From Phenylobacterium sp. (lineage in GTDB: Bacteria > Pseudomonadota > Alphaproteobacteria > Caulobacterales > Caulobacteraceae): a DNA stretch of 45,580 nt. The notes under the pieces are model-generated. The model did no database searches. It saw only the letters and a program-made list of their open reading frames with translations, and had not been told where the DNA came from. The stretch spans positions 1-45,580 of the forward strand of contig NZ_JAUYOJ010000150.1 in NCBI RefSeq assembly GCF_030697925.1. Direction: 5' to 3'. Both the position numbers and the translations under genes were made by a program. Below, piece by piece: positions 1 to 9,452 of this stretch (the stretch's first letter is position 1; every line of letters starts with the position of its first letter).

Positions 1-1
1 C

Positions 2-367
2 GACCGCTGGGGCCGCAAGGGCCTGATCGTCGCCGGCATGTGGGTGCAGGCCGCGGGCCTCTTCCTGACCGCGGCGACCCGGCAGTTCGGCTGGTGGCTG
101 GCCGCCAGCATCCTGCTCGGCCTGGGCACGGCCATGGTCTACCCGACGCTCATCGCCTCGGTGTCCGACGCCTCCCACCCGACCTGGCGCGCTCGCTCGC
201 TGAGCGTCTACCGCTTCTGGCGCGACATGGGCTACGCGGTCGGCGCCTTGGCTGCGGGCGTCATCGCCGACCTGTTCGGGGCCCCATGGGCCATCGGTTC
301 GATCGGCGTCCTCACCTTCGTCTCCGGCTGCGTCGTCGCGATCGCGATGCGTGAGCCGACAGGGTAG
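2..367 (+). CDS. MFS transporter, 3' end only
   Basis: This is the C-terminal 121 residues of a major facilitator superfamily permease; the reading frame is open to the left edge, so the true start lies outside the window. The first visible residues, DRWGRKG, fit the loop motif (D-R-x-G-R-K) that precedes a transmembrane helix in MFS proteins. At least three hydrophobic segments follow, including one with GLGTAMVYPTLIA, and the protein ends in a short polar tail. An inner-membrane transporter is well supported, but the substrate cannot be told from this half. The following 240 bases to 607 hold no gene I can recognise. Confidence 0.85.
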   Translation, partial: DRWGRKGLIVAGMWVQAAGLFLTAATRQFGWWLAASILLGLGTAMVYPTLIASVSDASHPTWRARSLSVYRFWRDMGYAVGALAAGVIADLFGAPWAIGSIGVLTFVSGCVVAIAMREPTG

Positions 368-607
368 CGCCGATCCGCGCGCGCGAGCTCTTCATCGGCA
401 AGGCGACGCCGCCGATCGTGATCTGCTAGTGGCCTCTCTTCCCCATCCTGCTGGTGCTGCGCCTGCTGGGCGTACCGATGAACGGCAGCCTGACCACACC
501 CATCGGGCGGGATCTCCTGCGAGCTGACTCCTCTTCCGTCGTCAGTGGTGAGCGCGACCCCGGTCGGAACTCGCGGCCAGCCACAAGGGCCGCACCTCTA
601 GCCTGCT

Positions 608-1108
608 TCAGTGCGCCGCGGTCGCCGCCCGCGACGACCAGTGCACGTGGACGATCCTCCACGCGCCGGCCTGTCGGCGGAGCACCATGGTCTCGGTCGT
701 GATCCGGTCCACGTCGCGGTCCTTGTAGCGCCCGCGCGTGCGTCCCTCACTGGCCGCCCAGGCGAGATCGCCGCTCGCCCCGCCGGTCCGCCGGGTTAGC
801 TCCGATCCGACGGCCTGGGCGAACACCGCGTCGCCGGGCAGGTGCGCCGAGGCGTATTCGGCCTTCGAGCGCTCCGCGCCGCCGGCTTCGAAGATCAGCA
901 CGGCGTCCGTCAGCAGCGCGGCGGCCGCGGCGATGTCGCCGCGCCTCAGGGCGGCGTGGAAGGCGTCGATCACCTTCGCGGCCTCGGCCGGAGCCTGGGG
1001 CGCGGCGAGCGCGGGCGCGTCGTGCGCGGTGGGATGGGCGTGGGCCGAGGTGGCGGCCAGCAGGGCGGCGGCGCACGCCATGCGGCAGGCGGAACGAGCG
1101 AGTTTCAT
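608..1108 (-). CDS. secreted NTF2-like (SnoaL/DUF4440-type) protein
   Basis: A 166-residue protein with an N-terminal signal peptide (hydrophobic stretch, cleavage near SAHA) followed by a His-rich mature start (HAHPTAH). The rest has the pattern of the SnoaL-like/DUF4440 branch of the NTF2 fold: an opening helix with VIDAFHAALRRGDI, a central cavity-forming part, and a C-terminal strand pair ending WRIVHVHWSS. It is the last gene of the minus-strand Cus run, 98 bp after cusA, so it is probably made with the efflux pump and works in the periplasm. The His-rich start suggests metal contact, but this is inference. No catalytic residues are recognisable. Confidence 0.75.
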   Translation of the reverse strand: MKLARSACRMACAAALLAATSAHAHPTAHDAPALAAPQAPAEAAKVIDAFHAALRRGDIAAAAALLTDAVLIFEAGGAERSKAEYASAHLPGDAVFAQAVGSELTRRTGGASGDLAWAASEGRTRGRYKDRDVDRITTETMVLRRQAGAWRIVHVHWSSRAATAAH

Positions 1109-1206
1109 CGGGACTCCTTGCTAGAGGTTAGGTGGAGCGGCGCGAGGCGTCGAGGGCGGCGGCCGGGATTCGGCCGACACGGGGGAGGCGGGATGAAGGC
1201 GAACGG

Positions 1207-4200
1207 TCATTCGCGGTCTGCTTGCGGGGAAGGGGCGCCGCCCCGGTCCGGCCATCGTCGCCGGAGCAGCAGATAGCCTGCGGGGATGACGAGCATCGAC
1301 AGCAGAGGCGCGGTCAGCATGCCGCCGATCATCGGGGCGGCGATGCGGCTCATCACCTCGGAGCCGGCGCCGTGCCCGACCAGGATCGGGGCGAGACCCG
1401 CCAGGATCACGGCGACCGTCATGGCCTTGGGCCGCACCCGGAGCAGGGCGCCCTCCCGCACGGCCTCGTCGAGCCGGTCGGGGCCGTGCTCGGCCAGGGC
1501 GTGCTTGAGGTAGATCAGCATCACCACGCCGAACTCGGCCGCCACCCCGGCCAGGGCGATGAAACCCACTCCGGTGGCCACGGACTGGTTGTAGCCCAGG
1601 ACGTAGATGGCCCAGACGCCGCCGGTGAGCGCGAACGGAAGGGTGGCCATGATCAGGGCGGCTTCATCCCATCGGCGGAAGGTGGCGTAGAGCAGCAGGA
1701 AGATGATCGCCAGCGTGGCGGGGACGACGAGCTTCAGCCGCTCGGCGGCACGCTGGAGGTATTCGAACTGGCCCGAATAGGCGACCGAGACGCCGGGCGG
1801 CAGCTTGACCTCCTTGGCGATGGCGCGGCGCAGGTCGGTGACGACCGAGTTCAGGTCGCGGCCCCGGACGTCCACATAGACCCAGGTGGAAGGGCGGGCG
1901 TTCTCGGTCTTCAGCATCGACGGCCCGTCGCGGATCTCGACGCGAGCGACCGAACCCAGGGTGATCTGCTGCCCGGCCGGGGTGAGGACCGGCAGCGCCC
2001 GCAAGCCTTCCAGGCTGTCGCGTAGCTCCCGTGGGTAACGGAGGTTGATGGGGTAGCGCGCCACCCCTTCGACCGTCTCGCCGACGTTCTCGCCGCCGAT
2101 CGCGCCGGAGACGATCCCTTGGACGTCGGAGATGCTGAGCCCGTAGCGGGCGATCGCCGCCCGGTCGATGTCGACGTCCACATAGCGCCCGCCCGTCAGG
2201 CGCTCGGCGAGCGCCGAGCTGACACCGGGGGTTCGCCTGGCCACCGCTTCCACTGCGGCCGCCACCCGATCGAGCTGGGCGAGGTTGGTCCCGGAGACCT
2301 TCACCCCGATGGGGCTCTTCACGCCCGTGGCCAGCATATCGATGCGGTTGCGGATCGGCGGCACCCAAACATTGGCGAGGCCCGGGACCTTCACGGTGTG
2401 ATCCAGTTCTTCCACCAGCTTCTCCGGCGTCATGCCAGGCCGCCACTCGTCCCTTGGCTTGAGCTGGATCGTGGTCTCGAACATCTCCAGGGGCGCCGGG
2501 TCGGTGGCGCTCTCGGCGCGGCCGGCCTTGCCGAACACGGTCTTCACCTCCGGAACGGTGCGGATCAGCCGATCGGTCTGTTGCAGCAGCTCGGCGGCCT
2601 TGGCGGCCGAGATGCTGGGAAGCGCCGAGGGCATGTAGAGTAGGTCGCCCTCGTCCAGCGGCGGGATGAACTCGCCGCCCAGGCGGCTGAGCGGCCAGGC
2701 CGTGGTGGCGAACACGGCAAGCGCGAGCACGAGCACGGTCCGCGGCTTCTTCAGCACCCAGTCGATCGCCGGCCGGTAGGCGGCGGTCAGCCAGCGGTTC
2801 ACGGGGTTGGCGTCCTCGGCCGGGATGCGACCGCGGATCAGATAGCCCATCAGCACCGGCACGAGGGTGACCGAGAGGATCGCCGCGCCGGCCATTGCGT
2901 AGCTCTTGGTGAAGGCGAGGGGCGAGAACAGCCGCCCCTCCTGCGCCTGCAGGGCGAACACCGGAACGAACGACAGGGTGATGATCACCAAGCTGAGGAA
3001 CAGCGCCGGCCCCACCTCGACCGCGGCCTCGGTCACCAGGCGCCAGCGTGTGGGCGAATCCAAGACCGCGCCGGGATTCTCGTAGGCCCACCGCTCCAGC
3101 CGCTTGTGGGCGTTCTCGATCATCACCACCGCGGCGTCGACCATGGCGCCGACGGCGATGGCTATGCCGCCCAGCGACATGATGTTGGCGTTCACGCCCT
3201 GCACCCGCATGATCAGGAAGGCGAACAGCACGCCTAGCGGGAGGGTGACGATCGCCACCAGGGCGGAGCGCACGTGCCAGAGGAACAGGGCGCAGACGAT
3301 CCCCACGACCACGAACTCCTCCAGGAGCTTGCTGGTCAGGTTGGCGATCGCCCGGTCGATCAATTGCGACCGGTCATAGGTGGTGACGATCTCCACCCCG
3401 GGCGGAAGGCTTCGCTTCAGGGCGGCGACCTTGTCGTGCACCGCCTCGAGGGCCGCGCGGGCGTTCTCGCCGGAGCGCAGGATCACCACCCCGCCGGCCA
3501 CTTCGCCCTCGCCGTTGAGCTCGGCCACGCCGCGACGCATCTCCGGCCCCACCTGGATCGTGGCGACGTCGCCCAGCCTCACCGGCGTTCCGCCCTCGGC
3601 GGTCCGCAGGGTGATGCTGCGGAAATCGTCGAGGCTCTCCAGATAGCCGGTGGCGCGGACCATGTATTCGGCCTCGACGAGCTCCAGGACCGAGCCGCCA
3701 GCCTCCTGATTGGCCCGCCGGATGGCGTCGGCGGCGTCCTGGAACGTGACCCCGTAGGCCGCGAGCTTCACCGGGTCGAGCACCACCTGATGCTGGCGGA
3801 CCATGCCGCCGATGCTGGCCACCTCGGCGACGCCGGGCAGGGTCTTCAGCTCGTAGCGGAGGAACCAATCCTGCAGGCCGCGCAACTGCGAGAGGTCGTG
3901 GCCGCCGCTGCGGTCGACCAGGGCGCATTCGTAGATCCAGCCGACCCCGCTGGCGTCAGGCCCCAACGCCAGGCGGGCGGTCGCCGGCAGGCGGCTCTGC
4001 ACCTGGCTCAGGTACTCAAGCACCCGGGAGCGGGCCCAGTAGAGGTCGGTTCCGTCCTCGAACAGCACATAGACGAAGCTGTCTCCGAAGAAGGAAAAGC
4101 CGCGCACGGTCTTGGCTCCCGGCACCGAGAGCATGGTGGTGGTGAGGGGATAGGTGACCTGGTTCTCGACGATCTGCGGCGCCTGGCCGGGATAGGAGGT

Positions 4201-4350
4201 GCGGATCACCACCTGCACGTCCGACAGGTCGGGAAGCGCATCCACGGGCGTGCTGCGGACCGCAAGCACGCCGGCCACGGCGAGGGCGACGGCGGCGACC
4301 AGCACCAGGACGCGCGCCCGGACCGAGGCGCGGATGACGGCGCCGATCAT
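1207..4350 (-). CDS. cusA: CusA-type Cu(I)/Ag(I) efflux RND transporter
   Basis: A 1047-residue heavy-metal-efflux RND pump, the same length as E. coli CusA. Start 4350 ([13 protein letters not shown]) is chosen because it overlaps the cusB stop as ATGA and begins with the usual first transmembrane helix; the longer open frame upstream is only the shadow of cusB. Counting from this start, methionines fall exactly at 573 (LLYMPS), 623 (LEMFETT) and 672 (DMLATG), the three metal-binding methionines known from E. coli CusA. Asp405 of the proton relay lies in [17 protein letters not shown]. The [10 protein letters not shown] segment typical of CusA is also present. The protein should take Cu(I)/Ag(I) from the periplasm and pass it to CusC through CusB. 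Confidence 0.97.
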   Translation of the reverse strand: MIGAVIRASVRARVLVLVAAVALAVAGVLAVRSTPVDALPDLSDVQVVIRTSYPGQAPQIVENQVTYPLTTTMLSVPGAKTVRGFSFFGDSFVYVLFEDGTDLYWARSRVLEYLSQVQSRLPATARLALGPDASGVGWIYECALVDRSGGHDLSQLRGLQDWFLRYELKTLPGVAEVASIGGMVRQHQVVLDPVKLAAYGVTFQDAADAIRRANQEAGGSVLELVEAEYMVRATGYLESLDDFRSITLRTAEGGTPVRLGDVATIQVGPEMRRGVAELNGEGEVAGGVVILRSGENARAALEAVHDKVAALKRSLPPGVEIVTTYDRSQLIDRAIANLTSKLLEEFVVVGIVCALFLWHVRSALVAIVTLPLGVLFAFLIMRVQGVNANIMSLGGIAIAVGAMVDAAVVMIENAHKRLERWAYENPGAVLDSPTRWRLVTEAAVEVGPALFLSLVIITLSFVPVFALQAQEGRLFSPLAFTKSYAMAGAAILSVTLVPVLMGYLIRGRIPAEDANPVNRWLTAAYRPAIDWVLKKPRTVLVLALAVFATTAWPLSRLGGEFIPPLDEGDLLYMPSALPSISAAKAAELLQQTDRLIRTVPEVKTVFGKAGRAESATDPAPLEMFETTIQLKPRDEWRPGMTPEKLVEELDHTVKVPGLANVWVPPIRNRIDMLATGVKSPIGVKVSGTNLAQLDRVAAAVEAVARRTPGVSSALAERLTGGRYVDVDIDRAAIARYGLSISDVQGIVSGAIGGENVGETVEGVARYPINLRYPRELRDSLEGLRALPVLTPAGQQITLGSVARVEIRDGPSMLKTENARPSTWVYVDVRGRDLNSVVTDLRRAIAKEVKLPPGVSVAYSGQFEYLQRAAERLKLVVPATLAIIFLLLYATFRRWDEAALIMATLPFALTGGVWAIYVLGYNQSVATGVGFIALAGVAAEFGVVMLIYLKHALAEHGPDRLDEAVREGALLRVRPKAMTVAVILAGLAPILVGHGAGSEVMSRIAAPMIGGMLTAPLLSMLVIPAGYLLLRRRWPDRGGAPSPQADRE

Positions 4351-5810
4351 GGCTGGCCCTCCAGCGACATGCGCCGCACCGTCGGCCCGCCTTGCTGGTC
4401 GAAGGCGAAGCGCACGCGGTCGCCGACCTTCAGGCCGCGGGCCAGCGCCGGATCCGCGAGGCGGAACGCCATGGTCATGGCGGGCCAGCCGACGCCCGGG
4501 ATCGCGCCGTGCGATAACGTCACGCTGGCCGGCGAGAGCGCCTCGATGCGGCCAGCGCCTTCGAGCAGCGCCGGCGCGGCGTGGCCGGCGTGGGGGGCCG
4601 CCGCGGGCTGCGCGGGTCGGGCGCGGAGGCCGGCGAGGCTGGCCTCGGAGTCGATCAGGAACTGGCCGGAGGCCACCACCTTTTCGCCCTCGGACAGCCC
4701 CTGCAGGATTTCGGTGCGCCCCCCGGCTTCGCGCCCGGTGCGGACCTCCGCCGGCTGGAAGCCACCGCCGGGGCCGGCGACCATCACCACGGAACGGCGT
4801 CCCGTGCGGATGACGGCCTCCGAGGGTGCGAGAAGGGCCGGTTGTCCGGTCCCCGCCAGCTGGACGTTGGCGAACATGCCCGGCCGCAGGCGTCCCCGAG
4901 GATTGGCCAGCTCCACGCGCGCCGTGATCGTGCGGCTGGCCGCGTCGGCCTGTGGAAGCAGGGCCGCGACGCGCCCCTCGAATATCTCGCCGGGATAGGC
5001 CGTCAGGGTGGCGGTCGCCGACTGGCCGGGGCGCACCTCGCTGGCGAGCGCCTCGGGCACGGCGGCGTTCAGCCAGACGCGGGAGAGGCCGTTCACCTCC
5101 GCCAGCGTCTGGCCCGCGGCGACGGTCATGCCGGCCCGCACGCCCAGGGTCTTGATCGCCCCGCCGGCCGGCGTGGAGACCGTCACGACGTTGCGCACGC
5201 GGCCGGACCGCTCCACCTGCTCGACCAGGGAGGGCGGCATGCCCAGTAGTTGCAGGCGCTGGCGCGCGGCGCGGGTCAGGGCGGCGTCCCCAGTCGCGCG
5301 CACGGCGAGGAATTCGGCCTGCGCCCCGGCCCACTCCGGAACCAGGATGTCCGCCAGCGGCGCTCCGGCTGCGATCACGTCGCCCGGAGCGCGAGCGTAG
5401 ACACGCTGCACGAAGCCGGCGGCCTTGGCCTGGACCACCGCCAGGTCGCGCTCGCTGTACGCGATGACGCCCGTCGCCGCGACGCCGCCCGGCAGCAGGC
5501 CCCGTTCCACCGTCGCCAGGCGCACGCCGAGGTTCTGGGCCCTGGCCGGATCGATCCGCACCCCGCCGCCAGCCTCGTCGGCGTATTTCGGCTGCAGCGC
5601 CATGTCCATGTACGGCGACTTGCCGGGCTTGTCGAAGCGCTGGCCCGGGACCATCGGGTCGTACCAGTAGAGCACCTTGCGACCGGCGGCGGCCGGGGCC
5701 TCAGTTTCGGGCGCCGTGGCCCGCCCGATCAGCACTCCGCCCGCCAGGATGGCGGCGGCCAGGAGCGCGCCGGCGCCAAGGCCGGCCCGCGAGATCTTGA
5801 GGGGTGTCAT
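4347..5810 (-). CDS. cusB: CusB membrane fusion protein with C-terminal CusF domain
   Basis: A 487-residue periplasmic adaptor of the Cus efflux system, anchored by an N-terminal hydrophobic helix. Start 5810 overlaps the stop of the upstream cusC frame as ATGA. Residues 46-74 form the metal-binding segment of CusB, with Met53, Met68 and Met70 (DPM, then KSPYMDM) at the same spacing as Met49/64/66 of E. coli CusB. The lipoyl/hairpin and beta-barrel parts follow. From about residue 407 there is a fused CusF-like domain: His434, Trp442, Met445 and Met447 (GWPAMTM) have exactly the spacing of the CusF Cu(I) site His36/Trp44/Met47/Met49. No separate cusF gene is seen, so the chaperone is carried by the adaptor. 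Confidence 0.96.
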   Translation of the reverse strand: MTPLKISRAGLGAGALLAAAILAGGVLIGRATAPETEAPAAAGRKVLYWYDPMVPGQRFDKPGKSPYMDMALQPKYADEAGGGVRIDPARAQNLGVRLATVERGLLPGGVAATGVIAYSERDLAVVQAKAAGFVQRVYARAPGDVIAAGAPLADILVPEWAGAQAEFLAVRATGDAALTRAARQRLQLLGMPPSLVEQVERSGRVRNVVTVSTPAGGAIKTLGVRAGMTVAAGQTLAEVNGLSRVWLNAAVPEALASEVRPGQSATATLTAYPGEIFEGRVAALLPQADAASRTITARVELANPRGRLRPGMFANVQLAGTGQPALLAPSEAVIRTGRRSVVMVAGPGGGFQPAEVRTGREAGGRTEILQGLSEGEKVVASGQFLIDSEASLAGLRARPAQPAAAPHAGHAAPALLEGAGRIEALSPASVTLSHGAIPGVGWPAMTMAFRLADPALARGLKVGDRVRFAFDQQGGPTVRRMSLEGQP

Positions 5811-7090
5811 TGATCGCTCCCGAAGGCGTGGGTGAGCCGGACGGCGTCGCGCGCGAGCGCCGCCTCCCGCTCGAGCAAGGTGAGCTGGGCGTCGGCGCGG
5901 CCGGTGAGCGCTTCGGTGACCTCCGCGACCCCCGCGCGGCCAGCGCCGTAGCTGGCGGTCTCCAGATCGGCGCGGGCCCTGGCCAGGGGCAGAAGCGTGT
6001 CGCGGGCGCGCAGCCACTGCTCGCGGCGCATGGCGTAGTCGGCGAGGCCCTGCTCGAGCTCGGAGGTGAGCGCCCGGCGCGCCGCCTCGCGCTGCGCGCG
6101 CGCCTGGCCGGCGGTGGCGACGCGCGCGGCGATGATCGGGTCCTGCCGCGTCTTCGCGAAAACCGGCAGGCTGACGGTGACTCCCACCGAGACCATGTCG
6201 CCGAACATCGCGTCGCGCCGCTGGTAGGCGAGCTCCAGTCCAAGGTCCGGTCGTTTCCCCGCCCGCGCCAGCGCCACGTCGGCGCCGGCCTGCCGGGTCG
6301 CGGCGTCCAGCGCCGCCAGGCTCGGGTGGCGCTCCAGCTGGGCGCGCAGGGCGGCGGCGTCGAACTCCAGCGGAGGGGCGGCTCCCGCCGCCTCCACGTG
6401 CGGATCCCCGGTCCAGCGCGCCAGCCTGGCGCGGGCGCCGGCGACCTCGGCGACCAACTGGCTGCGGCGGTCTCCCAGTTCCGCCCGCAGGCGCTGCGCT
6501 TCCGGCCCGGCGGCGGGCCGGGAAGCGCCCGAGGCGACGCCCGCGAATGCGGCGTCCCAGAGCGGCGTCAATGTGGACACGGCCTCGTCCAAGGCCCGGA
6601 GCCGCCGCTACGCGTAGTGGAGGTCGATCCAGGCGCCTGCCGCAGCGACCCTGACGTCCCGGCTCACCGCCCGCCGGTCGGCCTGGGCGGCGGAGACGTC
6701 GATCCCCGCGCGGTCCCGTTCGGCGCGGCGCTTGGCGCCGTTCGGCAGATCCTGCATCAGGCCGACGCGGGCCATGGTCATCGCCTCGGCGTCGAGGCGC
6801 CCGGCGTCCGGGCCGGAGATCGGCAGGTTCTCCAAGCCCAGTTGTAGCTTCGGATCGGGCAGGGCGCCCGCCGCACGCGCCGCCGATCGCGCCGCCTCGA
6901 CTTGCAGGGCGCCGGCCTGAAGTTCGGGCGCCTGGTCCTCCGCGAGCTTGAGCGCCGCGGCGAACGTGACCGGCGCCGCGCCGACGGGGCCCGCGGTCAG
7001 CGCGACGACAAGGCAAAGCCCGGCCGGAAGGCCGCGCGGCGCGGCGCGGCGGCGGCCTGGCGCGTCCGCGCGGAAGGGTGTCCACGACAT
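5807..7090 (-). pseudogene. cusC: CusC/TolC-type outer-membrane efflux protein, interrupted by an in-frame TAG
   Basis: A 428-codon frame encoding the outer-membrane factor of the Cus pump, with a TAG at 6608-6610 (codon 161) and no frame change. The part before it has a signal peptide and the first helical repeat (AAALKLAEDQAPELQAG, then LPDPKLQLGLENLPI, ending IDLHYA). After the stop the same frame goes on with RRLRALDEAV and the second repeat, including SLPVFAKTRQDP, through to the natural stop. CusC-like proteins often have YAERRL here, so a single GAG-to-TAG change is the simplest reading. If real, the product is a non-functional 160-residue N-terminal piece, unless there is readthrough or restart at the TTG near 6592. 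A sequencing error is equally possible. cusB begins within its stop codon. Confidence 0.85.
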
Positions 7091-7182
7091 GAGATTTCGT
7101 CCTGAAGACGGGGATCGACGGCACGCGGGCGTGCGGTGTCAGCCGCCGCGGGCCCTTGCGGGCGTCCGGCGGGCCAGAGGCT

Positions 7183-7551
7183 TCAGGCGGTGGGTCTGGG
7201 AGGTCGCTCCAACCTCGGCGGCGGTCGGTCCGGCAGGGCGCCCGACCTGGCGAGGACGAACGGCGCGCGCGCGAGGGCCCGCGGCTTGACGGCGACCGCC
7301 TGGGGAAGGTCCGCCGCCACTCCGGCCATGGCGACGCAGGTCGCGACACAGGCGGGATCCATGGCGCTCGACGGATCTGGATCGCAGCACAGCATGACGT
7401 CCATCGCCTCGGCCGAGGCCTGCAGGTGCGGCATGGCGGCGATCTCGCCGCCTTCCGGCATGTGGGCGCAGGCGCCGGGCGCCGCCGCGGCGTTCACGGG
7501 GCTGAGGGCCAGGGCCAGGACGGCGAAGAGCGCAAGGAGGCGCGCGATCAT
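7183..7551 (-). CDS. small secreted Cys/Met/His-rich protein, possible copper-responsive factor
   Basis: A 122-residue protein starting MIARLLALFAVLALALSPVNA, a clear signal peptide. The mature part carries five cysteines (28, 55, 56, 68, 72) in the pattern C..CC..C...C, together with several Met and His residues (CAHM, AMPH, VMLCCD, ACVATCVAM). It ends in a Pro/Arg-rich tail (PDRPPPRLERPPRP). I do not recognise a firm family; the tail and size recall small copper-induced proteins of the CopL/DUF2946 kind, which is only a resemblance. It lies 92 bp before the cusC frame on the same strand, with a palindromic site 30 bp upstream, so it is probably the first gene of the Cus transcript. Confidence 0.7.
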   Translation of the reverse strand: MIARLLALFAVLALALSPVNAAAAPGACAHMPEGGEIAAMPHLQASAEAMDVMLCCDPDPSSAMDPACVATCVAMAGVAADLPQAVAVKPRALARAPFVLARSGALPDRPPPRLERPPRPTA

Positions 7552-7580
7552 CTTCGCACCATAGCAGCAGCGGCCGGCGG

Positions 7581-7599
7581 GGTCATTGACCGAGGTCAA
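7581..7599 (-). promoter_or_regulatory. overlapping palindromes, FNR/FixK-like box
   Basis: The 55-bp gap between copD and the small Cys-rich gene contains TTGACC-GA-GGTCAA (7586-7599), a perfect inverted repeat that fits the TTGA-N6-TCAA pattern of FNR/FixK-family regulators. A second perfect palindrome, GGTCA-T-TGACC (7581-7591), overlaps it, giving three alternating half-sites. The gap is just upstream of the minus-strand start at 7551. A binding site for a dimeric regulator is likely; which one is inference, and a copper-responsive protein is as possible as an oxygen-responsive one. Confidence 0.5.
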
Positions 7600-7606
7600 G
7601 TGGCGC

Positions 7607-8527
7607 CTATCCAGCCGAAACCGGCGCGAGACTGCCGAGAACGGCGACCAGGGCCACCACCGCCGCCGCGAGAGCCGTCTCCAGGAGCACACTGCGGCGC
7701 AGGGCGCGCAAGGCGGCGCCGGGCGCCTCATCGGCCATGGCGGCGGCCAGCCGCGGCGTGTGGGCGAACCGATTGGCGGCGGCCAGGGCCAGCATGGCGG
7801 CGAACAGTCCGAGCTTCGCGAGCAGCAGCAGGCCGTACGGCGAGGTGGCCATCCGGCCGACGCCCTCGAAGCCGACGAGGAACCAGCTGTTGACGAGGCC
7901 GGTGAGCACGAGGGTCGCCACGACGGCCGAGCCGATCCCCGAGAAGCCCGCCAGCGCCGCGTGGAGCGTCCGAACGCTCGCGGGACTCGGCGCCCGGCTC
8001 GCGGCGCGCAGCATCAGCGCCAGGGCGGTCAGGGCGCCGATCCAGACGCCGGCCGCCAGCAGGTGCAGAATGTCGGCCGCAAGATGCAACGGGGCGCCGG
8101 GACCTTCCGTCGCCGCGCCGTGTCCTGTCCAGGCGAAGCTCGCGAGCGCCGCGCCGCCGAGGCCGGTCAGCGCGAGCCACAAGCCCGGGCTGGGCCGCCA
8201 TAGGAGGCAGAGCGCCAGCGCCGCGGCGGCGGCGAGACCGCGCGCCGCGATGGCCAGGCCGAAGGGGGTCTCCAGCATCACCGTGCCCAGCATCTCGCTG
8301 TCCATGGCCGCCGCCGGATCACCCACCGTCATGGCGGTCTGGGCCAGGAGGGCGGCCACCGCGCCGAGCGTGAGCCCCAGGCTCGCGATCGCCAGCAGCG
8401 GGCGCGGCCAGGCCGGCGCCGCCCGATCCGGTCCTTTCAACCCGTAGAGCAGGAAGAGCGGCGCGCCGAACAGCACGGAGGCCGCCGCGAACTGCAGGAA
8501 CCGGACGACGGCGACGGCGGCGTCCAT
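7607..8527 (-). CDS. copD: CopD-family copper resistance membrane protein
   Basis: A 306-residue integral membrane protein with about eight hydrophobic helices. It has features of the CopD family: FLQFAAASVLFGAPLFLLYG at the start, FAWTGHGA and LHLAADILHLLAAGVWIGAL in the middle (His residues in helices), and VLTGLVNSWFLVG before LLAKLGLFAAMLALAAANRF. CopD works with CopC in copper handling across the inner membrane. The gene follows copC by 6 bp on the same strand, a tight pair. Confidence 0.9.
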   Translation of the reverse strand: MDAAVAVVRFLQFAAASVLFGAPLFLLYGLKGPDRAAPAWPRPLLAIASLGLTLGAVAALLAQTAMTVGDPAAAMDSEMLGTVMLETPFGLAIAARGLAAAAALALCLLWRPSPGLWLALTGLGGAALASFAWTGHGAATEGPGAPLHLAADILHLLAAGVWIGALTALALMLRAASRAPSPASVRTLHAALAGFSGIGSAVVATLVLTGLVNSWFLVGFEGVGRMATSPYGLLLLAKLGLFAAMLALAAANRFAHTPRLAAAMADEAPGAALRALRRSVLLETALAAAVVALVAVLGSLAPVSAG

Positions 8528-8533
8528 GGGCCG

Positions 8534-8884
8534 TCAGCGGACGGTGAAGGTGTAGGCGCCTTGCATGCGGTGGGTGTCGGCGGTGACCGCGTGCCACTTG
8601 ACCTCATAGGTACCGGCGGCCAGCGGGCGCGTGGGCGTCCCGACCAGGGAGAGCTTGTCCTGGCTGACGGTCACCTTGACCGGCGCCACGGTCGTGCCCG
8701 CCATCAGCTCGAAGCTCGAGAACTTGGGCTGCAGCTTCTCATTGAACCGCAGAGTGATCTGGGGCGGCGCCGCCACTGTGGCGTTCTCGGCGGGACTGGA
8801 GCTGACGACCTTGGCGTGGGCGGAGGCTTGACCCGCGGCCAGGACAGCGACGGCGGCGAGTGCGAGGGCGGGTCGAAGGGACAT
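8534..8884 (-). CDS. copC: CopC periplasmic copper-binding protein
   Basis: A 116-residue CopC-fold protein. The signal peptide ends at QASA, so the mature protein begins with His23, as in CopC proteins that bind Cu(II) through the N-terminal His. The other two ligands of that site are seen as Asp103 and His105 in TADTHRMQG (mature Asp81/His83). The Met-rich Cu(I) site of some CopC proteins is not evident, so this is probably the Cu(II)-only type. It is cotranscribed with copD. Confidence 0.93.
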   Translation of the reverse strand: MSLRPALALAAVAVLAAGQASAHAKVVSSSPAENATVAAPPQITLRFNEKLQPKFSSFELMAGTTVAPVKVTVSQDKLSLVGTPTRPLAAGTYEVKWHAVTADTHRMQGAYTFTVR

Positions 8885-8990
8885 GTAGGTCTCCGCAGCT
8901 GGGTCGGGAAGTCCTAGACCTCTACGCGCGGGGTGAGCCTATCCCTCACGGCGGCCTTCGCACAGGTGCGCGCTCACCACGCCCGCCGCC

Positions 8991-9452
8991 TCACGTCTTC
9001 GCCGGCCAGATCACGTCGGCGCGGGCGTACTGGAAGGTGAAGAGCACGCACGGCTCCTGGCTCACGCAGCGGTCGATGTGCATCTCTCCGCCCGGCTGGC
9101 GAACATAGGAGCCCGGACCGAGGGGAACGTCCGCGCCCTTGCCGCTCGCGTCAACGTGCGCCCATGTCCCGGAGACCAGCACCCCATGATAGTCGCCGCT
9201 ATGGGCGTGCAGGCCCGAGTCGAAGCCGGGCGGCATCTTCACCAGCTGTCCGAAGGTCCCGTCCTTGTCGCGGTCGCCCCAGAGCACGGTCAGCTGCGTG
9301 GACAGCTCTGGCGACTGCTTGCGCCAGGCGTGGTCTGCGGCGGGGCGGCTGATGTTGCGCGGCTCTGGGTCGGCCGCGGAGGCCGGGGCGACGAGGGTGA
9401 GCGCCAGCACGGCGCCGGCGATCAGGCGCTCACTTGGGGAATTCGGTGACAT
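8991..9452 (-). CDS. secreted cupin-like protein (DUF4437-type), copy 2
   Basis: A 153-residue protein with a signal peptide ending APASA and a single cupin barrel. The metal-site pattern HAHSGDYHGVLVSGTWAH is clear, followed by GPGSYVRQPGGEMHIDRC, and the barrel closes with CVSQEPCVLFTFQY. Its start at 9450-9452 lies inside the end of the preceding gene (23-bp overlap in a different frame), so the two are surely expressed together. The two products share motif order and the Cys pair C-V-S-x-x-P-C, so they are tandem paralogues. The substrate is unknown; position before copCD suggests, but does not show, a link to metal stress. Confidence 0.75.
   Translation of the reverse strand: MSPNSPSERLIAGAVLALTLVAPASAADPEPRNISRPAADHAWRKQSPELSTQLTVLWGDRDKDGTFGQLVKMPPGFDSGLHAHSGDYHGVLVSGTWAHVDASGKGADVPLGPGSYVRQPGGEMHIDRCVSQEPCVLFTFQYARADVIWPAKT

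Noticed and set aside
368..607. Open stretches of about 80 codons in both directions after the MFS gene
   Set aside because: None has a ribosome site, signal features or a recognisable family. The hydrophobic bit near 440-500 may be a relic but cannot be named.
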